Assembly (NCBI GenBank): GCA_945910975.1 | Contig: CAMDZY010000003.1 | Coordinates: forward strand, 1 to 30,013 | DNA length: 30,013 nucleotides | Direction: 5' to 3' | From: an uncultured Clostridia bacterium | GTDB taxonomy: Bacteria > Bacillota > Clostridia > Oscillospirales > Oscillospiraceae | Shown: positions 1 to 6,571 of the stretch, one piece after another | Layout: each line of letters starts with the position of its first letter | How positions within the stretch are numbered: position 1 is the stretch's first letter | Notes under the pieces: generated by a model | The model's database searches: none | What the model was told of the DNA's origin: nothing | The model's input: the letters and a program-made list of their open reading frames with translations, nothing else | Translations under genes and position numbers: made by a program

Positions 1-34
1 AACAAACAAGCAGCCGCCTGACAGCAGCTGCTCG
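1..34 (-). terminator. Probable intrinsic terminator of the rpsF-ssb-rpsR operon
   Basis: On the minus strand an 8-bp stem (positions 34-27 pairing with 14-7, one G-U pair) with a 12-nt loop is followed by TTTGTT running to the window edge. It lies about 80 bp past the rpsR stop codon, where an operon terminator is expected. The U-tract is interrupted and may continue outside the window, so the call is moderate. Confidence 0.45.
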
Positions 35-111
35 TAGTACATTTCTGTTTTTTCGGTTACCCCAACTATTGACAAAGAGCCAAAATCTGTGCCGGGTAAA
101 ATTCTGAGCGC

Positions 112-345
112 TTATTCAGCAACGTAGGGCATCAGGGCGATCTGACGGGCGCGCTTGATGGCGACGGTCAGCTGACGCTGATGGGCAGCGCAGGTGCCGG
201 TGGTACGACGGGGCAGAATCTTGCCGCGTTCGGACGTATAGCGGCGCAGCTTGGCAGTATCCTTATAGTCGATACTGGTTACCTTGTCCACGCAGAAGTT
301 GCAAACCTTCTTGCGCTTACGGGGACGAAGTCTATCGTTTGCCAT
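112..345 (-). CDS. rpsR: 30S ribosomal protein S18
   Basis: Small-subunit ribosomal protein that binds 16S rRNA as a heterodimer with S6. The 77-residue product has the normal length and the conserved basic core. It carries two metal-binding pairs, C15-x2-C18 and C52-x2-H55, so it is the zinc-binding (C+) form of S18. The ATG at 345 is preceded by AAGGAGG at good spacing. It is the last gene of the usual rpsF-ssb-rpsR operon, 39 bp after ssb, so it is expected to be co-transcribed with its partner S6. Identification is secure. Confidence 0.97.
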   Translation of the reverse strand: MANDRLRPRKRKKVCNFCVDKVTSIDYKDTAKLRRYTSERGKILPRRTTGTCAAHQRQLTVAIKRARQIALMPYVAE

Positions 346-384
346 AACGGGTTCCTCCTTATTAGATTCTGGTAGAAAAGCTCT

Positions 385-870
385 TTAGAAAGGAAGGTCG
401 GAGTCGTCGCCCTCCAGCATGGCAAAATCGGATGCCGGAGCAGGTGCCGAGAAGCCCTGATGATAGGACTGTGCCGGTGCAGACGGCGCGGGGGAGCCAA
501 AGCTCTGATTGCCCGGATAGCCGCCAAAGCTGTCAGCCTGTACGCTGTCGCGCTTGGATTCGCCGAAGTAGATGTTATCTGCTACGACTTCTGCGCTGCG
601 GCGTTTGTTGCCTTCCTTGTCGTTCCAGTTGCGAATCTGGAGCCGACCGGACACCACGGCCATGCGTCCCTTGGAGAAATACTTACTGACAAATTCAGCG
701 GTATTGCGCCAAGCGACAATGTCAATGAAGTCCGTTTCTCTCTCTGCGCCCTGTGCCGCGTAATCGCGGTCGACGGCCAGAGTGAATGATGCCACGGCAA
801 TTCCGCTGCCGGTGCGGCGGAGTTCCGGGTCACGGGTAAGACGTCCCATGAGAACGATATGGTTCAGCAT
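385..870 (-). CDS. ssb: Single-stranded DNA-binding protein
   Basis: Binds and protects single-stranded DNA during replication, repair and recombination. The 161-residue protein has an N-terminal OB fold (about residues 1-105, opening MLNHIVLMGRLTRDPELR). A flexible Gly/Ser/Gln/Pro-rich linker follows, and the protein ends in the acidic tip DDSDLPF at 155-161, which recruits partners such as PriA. PriA is also encoded in this window. The start at 870 has AAGGAGG seven bases upstream. It sits between rpsF (12 bp away) and rpsR, the normal Firmicutes arrangement. Length and motifs are complete, with no sign of truncation. Confidence 0.97.
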   Translation of the reverse strand: MLNHIVLMGRLTRDPELRRTGSGIAVASFTLAVDRDYAAQGAERETDFIDIVAWRNTAEFVSKYFSKGRMAVVSGRLQIRNWNDKEGNKRRSAEVVADNIYFGESKRDSVQADSFGGYPGNQSFGSPAPSAPAQSYHQGFSAPAPASDFAMLEGDDSDLPF

Positions 871-882
871 GAAAGGGCCTCC

Positions 883-1179
883 TTACGCTTCTACAGCGGT
901 AATCAAGCTGCGCATGACATTTTCCGTGATCTTAAAGACACGGTCGAGCTCTGCGGGGAACTCGGGCTTGCATTCGCAGGTCATCAGCACGTAGTAGCCT
1001 TCGTTCAGGTCTTCGATCGGGTATGCAAGTCTGCGCTTGCCCCATTCGTCGATACTGGTCAGAGTACCTTCTGCTTCAACCATCGCCTTGAACTTTTCTA
1101 CGAGAGCCGCGGTATCTTCCTCACCCAGGGTGGGGTTGATGATATACAGAACCTCGTACTTTTCAGAATTCTTAGCCAT
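883..1179 (-). CDS. rpsF: 30S ribosomal protein S6
   Basis: Small-subunit ribosomal protein that pairs with S18 on 16S rRNA. The 98-residue product begins MAKNSEKYEVLYIINPTLGE and has the alternating beta-alpha-beta ferredoxin-like pattern of S6. An in-frame ATG exists at 1239, but the ATG at 1179 is chosen because a near-perfect ribosome binding site (AGAAGGAGGTG) lies directly upstream and because it gives the family length. It is first in the rpsF-ssb-rpsR operon and is served by the promoter at 1255-1283. A leader hairpin lies between promoter and start. Confidence 0.96.
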   Translation of the reverse strand: MAKNSEKYEVLYIINPTLGEEDTAALVEKFKAMVEAEGTLTSIDEWGKRRLAYPIEDLNEGYYVLMTCECKPEFPAELDRVFKITENVMRSLITAVEA

Positions 1180-1206
1180 TGTTGTGTGCACCTCCTTCTG
1201 GACTAG

Positions 1207-1226
1207 TTGGGCAGCATTGCTGCCAA
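1207..1226 (-). promoter_or_regulatory. Hairpin in the rpsF leader, possible S6:S18 feedback site
   Basis: The roughly 75-nt leader between the rpsF promoter and start codon contains a stem of eight base pairs with one bulged C and a three-base loop. Firmicutes rpsF leaders are known to bind the S6:S18 complex for autoregulation. I cannot match the described CCG-bulge motif with confidence, so the hairpin is seen and the function is inferred. Confidence 0.3.
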
Positions 1227-1254
1227 GGAATGCCCGCAATCAGCGAGCCTATCT

Positions 1255-1283
1255 ATTGTACAAGAAAACGTGCAATTTGTCAA
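1255..1283 (-). promoter_or_regulatory. Sigma-A-type promoter of the rpsF-ssb-rpsR operon
   Basis: On the minus strand TTGACA (1283-1278), a 17-bp spacer and TACAAT (1260-1255) form an almost perfect housekeeping promoter, about 76 bp upstream of the rpsF start. It is divergent from the promoter at 1338-1366. Confidence 0.88.
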
Positions 1284-1337
1284 CTGATTTTTCCGCTTTT
1301 TCTACATTTGCCGGCCAAAAAAAGGTAGATTTTTCCG

Positions 1338-1366
1338 TTGCCGATTCGACAAAAAACTGCTATAAT
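1338..1366 (+). promoter_or_regulatory. Sigma-A-type promoter of the DUF3810 gene
   Basis: TTGCCG (1338-1343), a 17-bp spacer and TATAAT (1361-1366), with a TGC extended -10, lie 53 bp upstream of the start codon at 1420. Confidence 0.82.
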
Positions 1367-1419
1367 AATGTGCATCGGGTCGTGTTCCGGTGTAGATTTT
1401 TTCAGAGGAGGCATCCGCC

Positions 1420-2481
1420 ATGACAAAAACCATTCGGCGGTTGATCACAAGCGGGGTTCTTGCGGTACTGACGGTGCTTTTGGTCGCACTTGCAATGAAT
1501 ATTCCCGGATTTTTCAACATCTATCCCGCCATCTCCCGCAAAATTTTGTCCGCGCTGGCTGCCTTCACCGCACCGGTGCCGTTTGCCGTTTGGGAATGGG
1601 TTGCGCTGGGGCTGTTTGTCTGGGCGATCGTGTCGCTTGTGCTGTCACTACGCAAGCACCACTTTGTACGTTGGCTTTCCGGTGTGCTGGAGGGCATCTG
1701 CATTGGGATATTTTTGTTTGTCGGCATTTGGGGACTGAATCACTTAGGCCCCGCCATTCAGGAAAAAATGGGCTTTTCTGTCGGCGAAACCAGTGTCGCC
1801 CAACTCAAAGAGGCCACCGAATATTATTTGTCCGTTGCAAACGAGCTGTCCACGCAGGTGCCGCGTGATAAAAACGGTCTGTTCGACCCCGGAAAATTTG
1901 AGGATTTGGCCAAGCAGGCCGGCAACGGCTATCAAACGCTGGCCAAGCAATATGATCTGTTCGACGGCTCGACCGTCCGCGTGAAAAAATTGACAAGCAG
2001 CTATTTCTTCGGCAAAATGGGCATTACCGGTATCTTTGTGGACTTCACCGGCGAAAGCTGCGTCAGCACCAAGACCTTTGCCGCCAGCGTGCCGTTTACC
2101 ATGTGCCATGAAATCGGGCACCGAATGGCCATCGCCGCCGAAAACGAGGCAAATTTTGCCGCATTTCTGGCCTGCGATGCCAGCGAGAGCGTGATTTTCC
2201 GCTATTCCGGCTACTATGAAGCCTTCTCCTACTGCTTTAGCGCCCTTTCCAAAGCCGACCCCGATGCCGCAGGTCAGGTTTGGGCGCAGGTCAACGAATG
2301 GGTCGCCGCCGACCGTACCGGCGCTTACCACCACTATGAGCAGGTCACCAGCGAAACCGCCGAAAAAATTTCCGACACGGTGAACGATACATATTTAAAG
2401 GCATTCTCCCAATCCTCCGGCGTCCAGTCCTACGGTGAGGTGGCAGATCTGCTGATTGCATGGTATTTCCGCACAAAATAG
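1420..2481 (+). CDS. DUF3810-family membrane protein, putative zinc metalloprotease
   Basis: A 353-residue protein with three hydrophobic segments near the N-terminus (about 12-29, 54-77, 88-107) and a long soluble C-terminal part. The key motif is H230-E-I-G-H234, followed by E-N-E-A-N-F at 241-246. This is the HExxH plus downstream glutamate arrangement of gluzincin-type zinc peptidases, matching the DUF3810 family. The substrate is unknown and activity is inferred. The start has GAGGAGG nine bases upstream and its own promoter at 1338-1366. It appears to be a single-gene unit between the ribosomal operon and metNIQ. I see no terminator between its stop and the metN leader promoter, which begins 31 bp later. 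Confidence 0.85.
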   Translation: MTKTIRRLITSGVLAVLTVLLVALAMNIPGFFNIYPAISRKILSALAAFTAPVPFAVWEWVALGLFVWAIVSLVLSLRKHHFVRWLSGVLEGICIGIFLFVGIWGLNHLGPAIQEKMGFSVGETSVAQLKEATEYYLSVANELSTQVPRDKNGLFDPGKFEDLAKQAGNGYQTLAKQYDLFDGSTVRVKKLTSSYFFGKMGITGIFVDFTGESCVSTKTFAASVPFTMCHEIGHRMAIAAENEANFAAFLACDASESVIFRYSGYYEAFSYCFSALSKADPDAAGQVWAQVNEWVAADRTGAYHHYEQVTSETAEKISDTVNDTYLKAFSQSSGVQSYGEVADLLIAWYFRTK

Positions 2482-2511
2482 CCGCGCGTGGAAGTTTTTT
2501 CAAATTAGCGG

Positions 2512-2540
2512 TTGACAAATGCAAAAACTTTCATTATAAT
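2512..2540 (+). promoter_or_regulatory. Consensus sigma-A promoter of the metNIQ leader
   Basis: TTGACA (2512-2517), an exactly 17-bp spacer and TATAAT (2535-2540) match the housekeeping consensus at all 12 positions. Transcription should begin near 2547, giving a leader of about 208 nt before metN. A promoter this strong ahead of an amino-acid importer suggests that control is exerted downstream, in the leader. Confidence 0.92.
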
Positions 2541-2570
2541 GAAACAAAACTAGGAAAGGAGACAGCTCCG

Positions 2571-2681
2571 ATGCGTCAGGTTTGCTTTGGCATGATGGAT
2601 ATGATGATGTGCATGGCGATGGACATGTGCATGGTTCGCCGCGCGCAAAATTGGGGTTTGTCCGATTTCATATCTGTTTGA
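2571..2681 (+). CDS. Met/Cys-rich leader peptide ORF upstream of metNIQ
   Basis: A 36-codon ORF with its own ribosome binding site (AAAGGAG, about nine bases before the ATG) lies wholly between the promoter at 2512-2540 and the terminator at 2705-2736. Ten of 36 residues are Met (1, 8, 9, 11-13, 15, 17, 19, 21) and three are Cys (5, 14, 20). The core reads MMDMMMCMAMDMCM. Such a density of codons for the amino acid imported by the downstream operon is the hallmark of attenuator leader peptides such as those of trp and his operons. The alternative is a small metal-binding peptide, because Met/Cys clusters also bind copper. An in-frame ATG at 2460 exists but lies upstream of the promoter. Sequence and context are seen; the regulatory role is inferred. 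Confidence 0.72.
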   Translation: MRQVCFGMMDMMMCMAMDMCMVRRAQNWGLSDFISV

Positions 2682-2715
2682 TGCTTGCTTGAGAGCTTAC
2701 AGAGTCAGGAAACGG
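2662..2715 (+). promoter_or_regulatory. Candidate antiterminator pairing in the metN leader
   Basis: CCGATTTC (2662-2669), within the last codons of the Met-rich ORF, can pair with GGAAACGG (2708-2715), the 5' arm of the terminator, through seven pairs (one G-U) around a single A-A mismatch. A ribosome stalled on the Met codons (2592-2633) would leave this segment free, while one reaching the stop at 2679 would cover it. The pairing is modest and was found by eye. Confidence 0.35.
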
Positions 2716-2736
2716 CAGCCGTTTCCTGATTTTTTT
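2705..2736 (+). terminator. Intrinsic terminator in the metN leader (attenuator)
   Basis: A perfect 11-bp stem (2705-2715 with 2719-2729), a three-base CAG loop and a run of seven T (2730-2736) form a strong terminator. It lies 23 bases after the leader ORF stop and 18 bases before the metN start. Its position, after the promoter and before the first structural gene, means metNIQ transcription from 2512-2540 must read through it. Confidence 0.9.
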
Positions 2737-2754
2737 GTCTGGGAGGGTCAAATT

Positions 2755-3741
2755 ATGATTGAACTGAAACAGTTGAAAAAAGTCTTTCACACCGCCGAGC
2801 AGGAAATTGTCGCCTTGGACGATATCAATCTAACCATTGAGGACGGCGAAATTTTTGGCATCATCGGCCTGTCCGGTGCGGGGAAAAGCACGCTGGTGCG
2901 CTGCATCAACCTGCTTGAGCGCCCCACCTCCGGTCAGGTTTTGGTGGACGGCAAGGATTTGATGCAGCTGCCGCACAAGGAGCTGTTGCAGCTTCGCCGC
3001 TCCATCGGCATGATCTTCCAGGGTTTCAACCTGTTGGAACAGCGCACGGTGCTGCGGAATGTCACATTTCCGCTGGAGCTGGCCGGAATGAACAAGGCGG
3101 ACGCCAAAGAGCGCGCGCAGGAGCTGTTGGAGCTGGTTGGCCTGTCCGACCGCGAAGGCTCGTATCCGTCCCAGCTTTCGGGCGGACAGAAGCAGCGCGT
3201 TGCCATTGCCCGTGCGATGGCGACCAGCCCAAAATATCTGCTGTGCGATGAGGCCACCTCCGCGCTCGACCCCAACACAACCCAGTCGATCTTGCAGCTG
3301 CTCAAGCAGATCAACCGCACCATGGGCGTGACCATCGTGGTGATCACCCACGAAATGCGCGTCATCGACCAGATCTGCGACCGCGTGGCGGTCATTGACA
3401 ACAGCCACATCGCGGAGGTCGGCAAGGTCAGTCAGGTCTTTTCCAGCCCACGCTCCGACATCGCAAAGCAGCTGATCCTGCCGCAGGGCAGCCCCGTGGG
3501 CAAAATCACCGGCAGCCGCAAGCTGCGTCTGGTGTTTGAGGGAAATTCCTCGCATATGCCGATCATCTCCGATTTGGTTTTGGCGTGTCAGGCGCCGGTG
3601 AGTATTTTGTTCGCCGATATGCGCGACCTCGACGGCAAGTCCTACGGCCACATGATCCTGGAACTGCCGGACGAAGCACGTCAGCAGGAAAAGCTGCTGG
3701 CGTGGCTCGACAACAACCATATTTCCTACGAGGAGGCGTGA
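2755..3741 (+). CDS. metN: Methionine ABC transporter ATP-binding protein
   Basis: ATPase of the MetNIQ importer, acting on the inner face of the membrane. The 328-residue protein has Walker A GLSGAGKST at 38-46, the ABC signature LSGGQKQRVAIARA near 140 and a Walker B segment YLLCDEATSALD. The C-terminal 80 or so residues form a NIL (ACT-like) domain. In known MetN proteins this domain binds methionine and causes trans-inhibition. The start at 2755 (MIELKQLKKVF) has GGGAGGG seven bases upstream. An in-frame upstream ATG at 2689 would place the start inside the terminator and is rejected. It is followed three bases later by metI. Substrate specificity is inferred from the NIL domain, the MetQ partner and the Met-rich leader. 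Confidence 0.95.
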   Translation: MIELKQLKKVFHTAEQEIVALDDINLTIEDGEIFGIIGLSGAGKSTLVRCINLLERPTSGQVLVDGKDLMQLPHKELLQLRRSIGMIFQGFNLLEQRTVLRNVTFPLELAGMNKADAKERAQELLELVGLSDREGSYPSQLSGGQKQRVAIARAMATSPKYLLCDEATSALDPNTTQSILQLLKQINRTMGVTIVVITHEMRVIDQICDRVAVIDNSHIAEVGKVSQVFSSPRSDIAKQLILPQGSPVGKITGSRKLRLVFEGNSSHMPIISDLVLACQAPVSILFADMRDLDGKSYGHMILELPDEARQQEKLLAWLDNNHISYEEA

Positions 3742-3744
3742 GCG

Positions 3745-4425
3745 ATGTTTTCTGAAATGCTGCAAAAGCTGTGGGACAGCGGCTTGATTCAACTGGGTAT
3801 TTGGCAGACGACCTACATGACGCTGCTCTCCACGCTGATCTCCTATGTGCTTGGTCTGCCGCTGGGTGTTATTTTACATATCACAGGCAAGGACGGCATC
3901 CATCCGATTCGCTGGCTCAACCGGGTGCTGGATATCCTTGTGAATATTTTCCGCAGTATTCCGTTTATTATTTTGATGGTCGCCATGCTGCCGGTTGCGC
4001 GCGTGGTCGTGGGTACGACGATGGGCAACAGGGCCATGATCGTGATGCTGGTCATCGCCGCGACGCCTTATATTGCGCGAATGGTCGAGTCCTCGCTCAA
4101 AGAGGTCAGCCCCGGCGTGATCGAAGCGGCACAGGCGATGGGAACGCCCTCCTTCCGGCTGATCACCAAGGTGATGCTGCCGGAAGCCAAGCCGTCTTTG
4201 ATTGTCGGCGCGGTGATCTCCACCGTGACCATCCTCGGCTACTCCGCCATGGCCGGAACCATCGGCGGCACCGGTCTGGGACAGGTCGCCATCACCTACG
4301 GCTACCAGCGCTTTGAAGACGATGTGATTTGGGTCTGCATGATCCTGATCGTCATCATCGTTCAAATCATTCAGGAAGTCGGTATGCACATTGCGCACAG
4401 AACCGACAAACGAATCGTCAAATAA
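3745..4425 (+). CDS. metI: Methionine ABC transporter permease
   Basis: Membrane subunit of the MetNIQ importer. The 226-residue product has the size and about five hydrophobic segments of MetI. The coupling (EAA-type) loop reads VIEAAQAMGTPSFRLITKVM and contacts the MetN ATPase. The ATG at 3745 lies three bases after the metN stop, with GGAGGCG overlapping the metN end as binding site, so translation is probably coupled. It is followed 38 bases later by metQ. The gene is complete. Confidence 0.94.
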   Translation: MFSEMLQKLWDSGLIQLGIWQTTYMTLLSTLISYVLGLPLGVILHITGKDGIHPIRWLNRVLDILVNIFRSIPFIILMVAMLPVARVVVGTTMGNRAMIVMLVIAATPYIARMVESSLKEVSPGVIEAAQAMGTPSFRLITKVMLPEAKPSLIVGAVISTVTILGYSAMAGTIGGTGLGQVAITYGYQRFEDDVIWVCMILIVIIVQIIQEVGMHIAHRTDKRIVK

Positions 4426-4469
4426 TCGTCACCGACGATGTATGATAATAAGAAAAGGAGAAAATGAAC

Positions 4470-5309
4470 ATGAAAAAGCTACTCGCAATCATCCTCGCAG
4501 TCGCACTCGTCTGCACCCTCGCCGCCTGCGGCAAGACCGAAGAAGGCTCGTCCACCAAGGGCGAAGAAAACAAGACCATCAAGGTCGGCGCCTCCTCCAC
4601 ACCCCACGCAGAAATTCTTGAACAAGTCAAGCAGTCCCTTGCCGATGAAGGCTACACGCTGGAAATTGTCATTTATGACGACTATGTTCTGCCCAACACC
4701 GCGTTGGAAAGCGGCGAACTCGACGCCAACTACTTCCAGCACACCCCGTATCTGGAGAGCTTCAATGCTTCCAACGGCACCCATCTGGTACCCGCTGCCG
4801 CCATTCACTATGAGCCGTTCGGCATCTACGGCAACGGCGTGAGCGATCTGAGCCAGCTCGCCGATGGTGCGACCATCGTCATCCCCGCCGACGACAGCAA
4901 CGAAACCCGCGCACTGCTCCTGCTCCAGCAGGAGGGTCTGGTCACCCTGCCGGAGGACGCTTCCGCTGCCAAGGGCGTGACCACACTGGATATTGTGGAC
5001 GCCAAGGGCTACAATGTCGTCGCCGTTCAGGCCGACACTGTCCCGGCGCAGCTTGCCAACAGTGACGAAGGCACCATTGCTGTCATCAACGGTAACTACG
5101 CACTGGCTGCCGGTCTGCACTCCTCCGATGCACTCGCCATTGAAGACGCTTCCGGCGATGCGGCACAGACCTACGCAAACGTGGTCGCCGTCCGCGAAGC
5201 GGATAAGGATTCGGAAAAGACGCAGGCGCTCGTCAAGGCGCTGCAAACCGACGCCGTCCGCGAATACATCGAAGCCACCTATAACGGCGCTGTCGTTCCG
5301 ATTTTCTAA
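4470..5309 (+). CDS. metQ: Methionine-binding lipoprotein
   Basis: Extracellular substrate-binding protein of the MetNIQ importer, tethered as a lipoprotein. The N-terminus MKKLLAIILAVALVCTLAAC is a lipoprotein signal peptide with lipobox LAAC and the lipidated Cys at residue 20. The NlpA/MetQ fold follows (VGASSTPHAEILEQV; YFQHTPYLESF). Another ATG exists at 4464, but the binding site AAGGAG (4455-4460) is three bases from it and nine from the ATG at 4470, so the latter is preferred (279 residues). It is the last gene of the operon and is followed by the hairpin at 5335-5367. The family also contains dipeptide binders; methionine is favoured by context. Confidence 0.94.
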   Translation: MKKLLAIILAVALVCTLAACGKTEEGSSTKGEENKTIKVGASSTPHAEILEQVKQSLADEGYTLEIVIYDDYVLPNTALESGELDANYFQHTPYLESFNASNGTHLVPAAAIHYEPFGIYGNGVSDLSQLADGATIVIPADDSNETRALLLLQQEGLVTLPEDASAAKGVTTLDIVDAKGYNVVAVQADTVPAQLANSDEGTIAVINGNYALAAGLHSSDALAIEDASGDAAQTYANVVAVREADKDSEKTQALVKALQTDAVREYIEATYNGAVVPIF

Positions 5310-5334
5310 GCGCAAAATACTTTGAACATCGCAA

Positions 5335-5367
5335 CCCCCCAAGATTCCTTTTGTGAATCTTGGGGGG
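5335..5367. terminator. Hairpin between convergent metQ and the pfkB-type kinase gene
   Basis: A perfect 13-bp inverted repeat (5335-5347 with 5355-5367) around a seven-base loop lies between two converging genes. Neither side has a clean U-tract: CTATTGTT follows on the plus strand. It probably ends transcription from one or both sides, but it is not a canonical intrinsic terminator. Confidence 0.55.
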
Positions 5368-5393
5368 CTATTGTTCCAATGGATGCAGGCGGC

Positions 5394-6332
5394 TTATTCG
5401 TCGTCCGGCACGTCGATGTCCACGCCAAGCTCCCGCGGCAGGAAGCGGGGGCAGACGTTTTCTGAGGAGGTAATGACAGACGCGGCGAGGTAGGAGCCAA
5501 TATCCACCGCTTCGCGGATGGGCTTGCCGTAGGTCATGCCGATCACGACACCGGCGCAGAATGCATCGCCTGCGCCCGTGGTGTCCCTTACCTTGACATT
5601 TCTGGCGCGGCAGATCCCCTGATCGCCGTCATTGGTGGCATATACTGCGCCGTACTCGCCCATGGTGACGATCATCGCAGGAATATTGGCGCGGGTCACA
5701 TTTTGCGAAATGATGCTGCAAAGCTCCTCGGAGGAACGCTGAGAGTAATCGTCAGAGAACAAAATTCCGGCCTCCAGACGGTTGCAGATGAAGCAGTCAA
5801 AGCGCTGCAACAAATCACGGCGCTGCGCCGCAATGCTCATGTTGGCCACCACGGCAAAAACCTTTTTGTGATACTTCTCCGCCAGACGCAGGACGCGCTT
5901 TACGATGTCCTTGTCCATGTCGATCTCGATGCAGATGGAATCGGCCTGCGAGAAAATCTCGTCGCCCTTTTCGTCCAGCAGCGCAATCAGCGGCGTCATG
6001 TCGGGGCGCTGCGAAATGGAACCGGCCACATCGCCGTTGTTGTCGAACACGGCGAGCCATGAACCCATGCCGCCGTCAATTTTTAAAGTGTAATCCAGAT
6101 TGACCTTGTGGTTTTTGAGCTTTTTCACTACGTCGACGCCCAGTGGAGAATTATCCACGATGCTCAGGAAGGTGGGGCGCAGCTCCACATTGGCAATGTC
6201 CTCGGCCACATTCCGGCCAACACCGCCATGGATGTACTCGATTCTGCCCACATTCCGTCCGTCCGGGATGTAAATATCGTCCGGGAACCCCTTGATGTCC
6301 ACAAAAACTGCGCCGATGACCACAATACCCAT
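5394..6332 (-). CDS. PfkB-family carbohydrate kinase
   Basis: Cytoplasmic ATP-dependent kinase of the ribokinase/PfkB superfamily, transferring phosphate to a sugar or nucleoside. The 312-residue protein carries the first family signature GGVGRNVA at 36-43 and the second, DTTGAGDAFCAG, at 250-261. The catalytic base is D256 and GAGD forms the anion hole. N184 in NRLEAG fits the N-x-x-E magnesium motif. The substrate cannot be told from the motifs; ribokinase, fructokinase and pseudouridine kinase are all possible. It is transcribed alone, divergently from the asparaginase gene, with a possible extended -10 promoter and an inverted repeat in the shared upstream region. Confidence 0.88.
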   Translation of the reverse strand: MGIVVIGAVFVDIKGFPDDIYIPDGRNVGRIEYIHGGVGRNVAEDIANVELRPTFLSIVDNSPLGVDVVKKLKNHKVNLDYTLKIDGGMGSWLAVFDNNGDVAGSISQRPDMTPLIALLDEKGDEIFSQADSICIEIDMDKDIVKRVLRLAEKYHKKVFAVVANMSIAAQRRDLLQRFDCFICNRLEAGILFSDDYSQRSSEELCSIISQNVTRANIPAMIVTMGEYGAVYATNDGDQGICRARNVKVRDTTGAGDAFCAGVVIGMTYGKPIREAVDIGSYLAASVITSSENVCPRFLPRELGVDIDVPDDE

Positions 6333-6394
6333 GATGATTACCGCCTTTCAATTTTTATCGTGCCTACGGCTGCGCCGTTGGCCTCGCTGCGCCT

Positions 6395-6423
6395 ATTGTA
6401 ACATATTTTTTTTGCGTTTGCGA
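6395..6423 (-). promoter_or_regulatory. Possible promoter of the PfkB-type kinase gene
   Basis: On the minus strand TGTTACAAT gives an extended -10 (TACAAT at 6400-6395). The -35 hexamer 17 bp upstream (TCGCAA, 6423-6418) is poor. The -35 region lies inside the left arm of the inverted repeat at 6408-6463. Confidence 0.45.
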
Positions 6424-6463
6424 CCGTTTTTGGGAATTTTCTCCTGCCGCAAACGCCAAAAAA
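6408..6463. repeat. Inverted repeat upstream of the kinase promoter
   Basis: GCGTTTGCG (6414-6422) and CGCAAACGC (6448-6456) are perfect inverted copies 25 bp apart. They are extended outward by T- and A-runs to arms of about 15 bp with one bulged base. The left arm covers the predicted -35 of the kinase gene, so an operator is plausible; a simple hairpin is the alternative. Confidence 0.5.
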
Positions 6464-6497
6464 TTCTTTCCCGGCGGCAGTTTCTTTGGTGGGATTG

Positions 6498-6526
6498 TTG
6501 TAGAAACGCGAAAAATGTGTTATCAT
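6498..6526 (+). promoter_or_regulatory. Promoter of the asparaginase-DUF2284 pair
   Basis: TTGTAG (6498-6503), a 17-bp spacer and TATCAT (6521-6526) with a TGT extended -10 lie 46 bp before the asparaginase start codon. Confidence 0.6.
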
Positions 6527-6571
6527 AATACCGCCACAATGGTGGAGATTTCCCTTGCACAGGAGGACGCT

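Noticed and set aside
60..111. A promoter at TTGACA near 70 on the plus strand
   Set aside because: The nearest -10-like sequence is about 22 bp away, too far for a sigma-A promoter.
2460..2570. N-terminal extension of the Met-rich ORF from an ATG at 2460
   Set aside because: It would start inside the DUF3810 gene and read across the promoter; the ATG at 2571 has the ribosome binding site.
2541..2754. SAM riboswitch or T-box upstream of metN
   Set aside because: I find neither the T-box sequence nor recognisable SAM-I core elements, and most of the leader is taken up by the Met-rich ORF and the terminator. A covariance search would be decisive.
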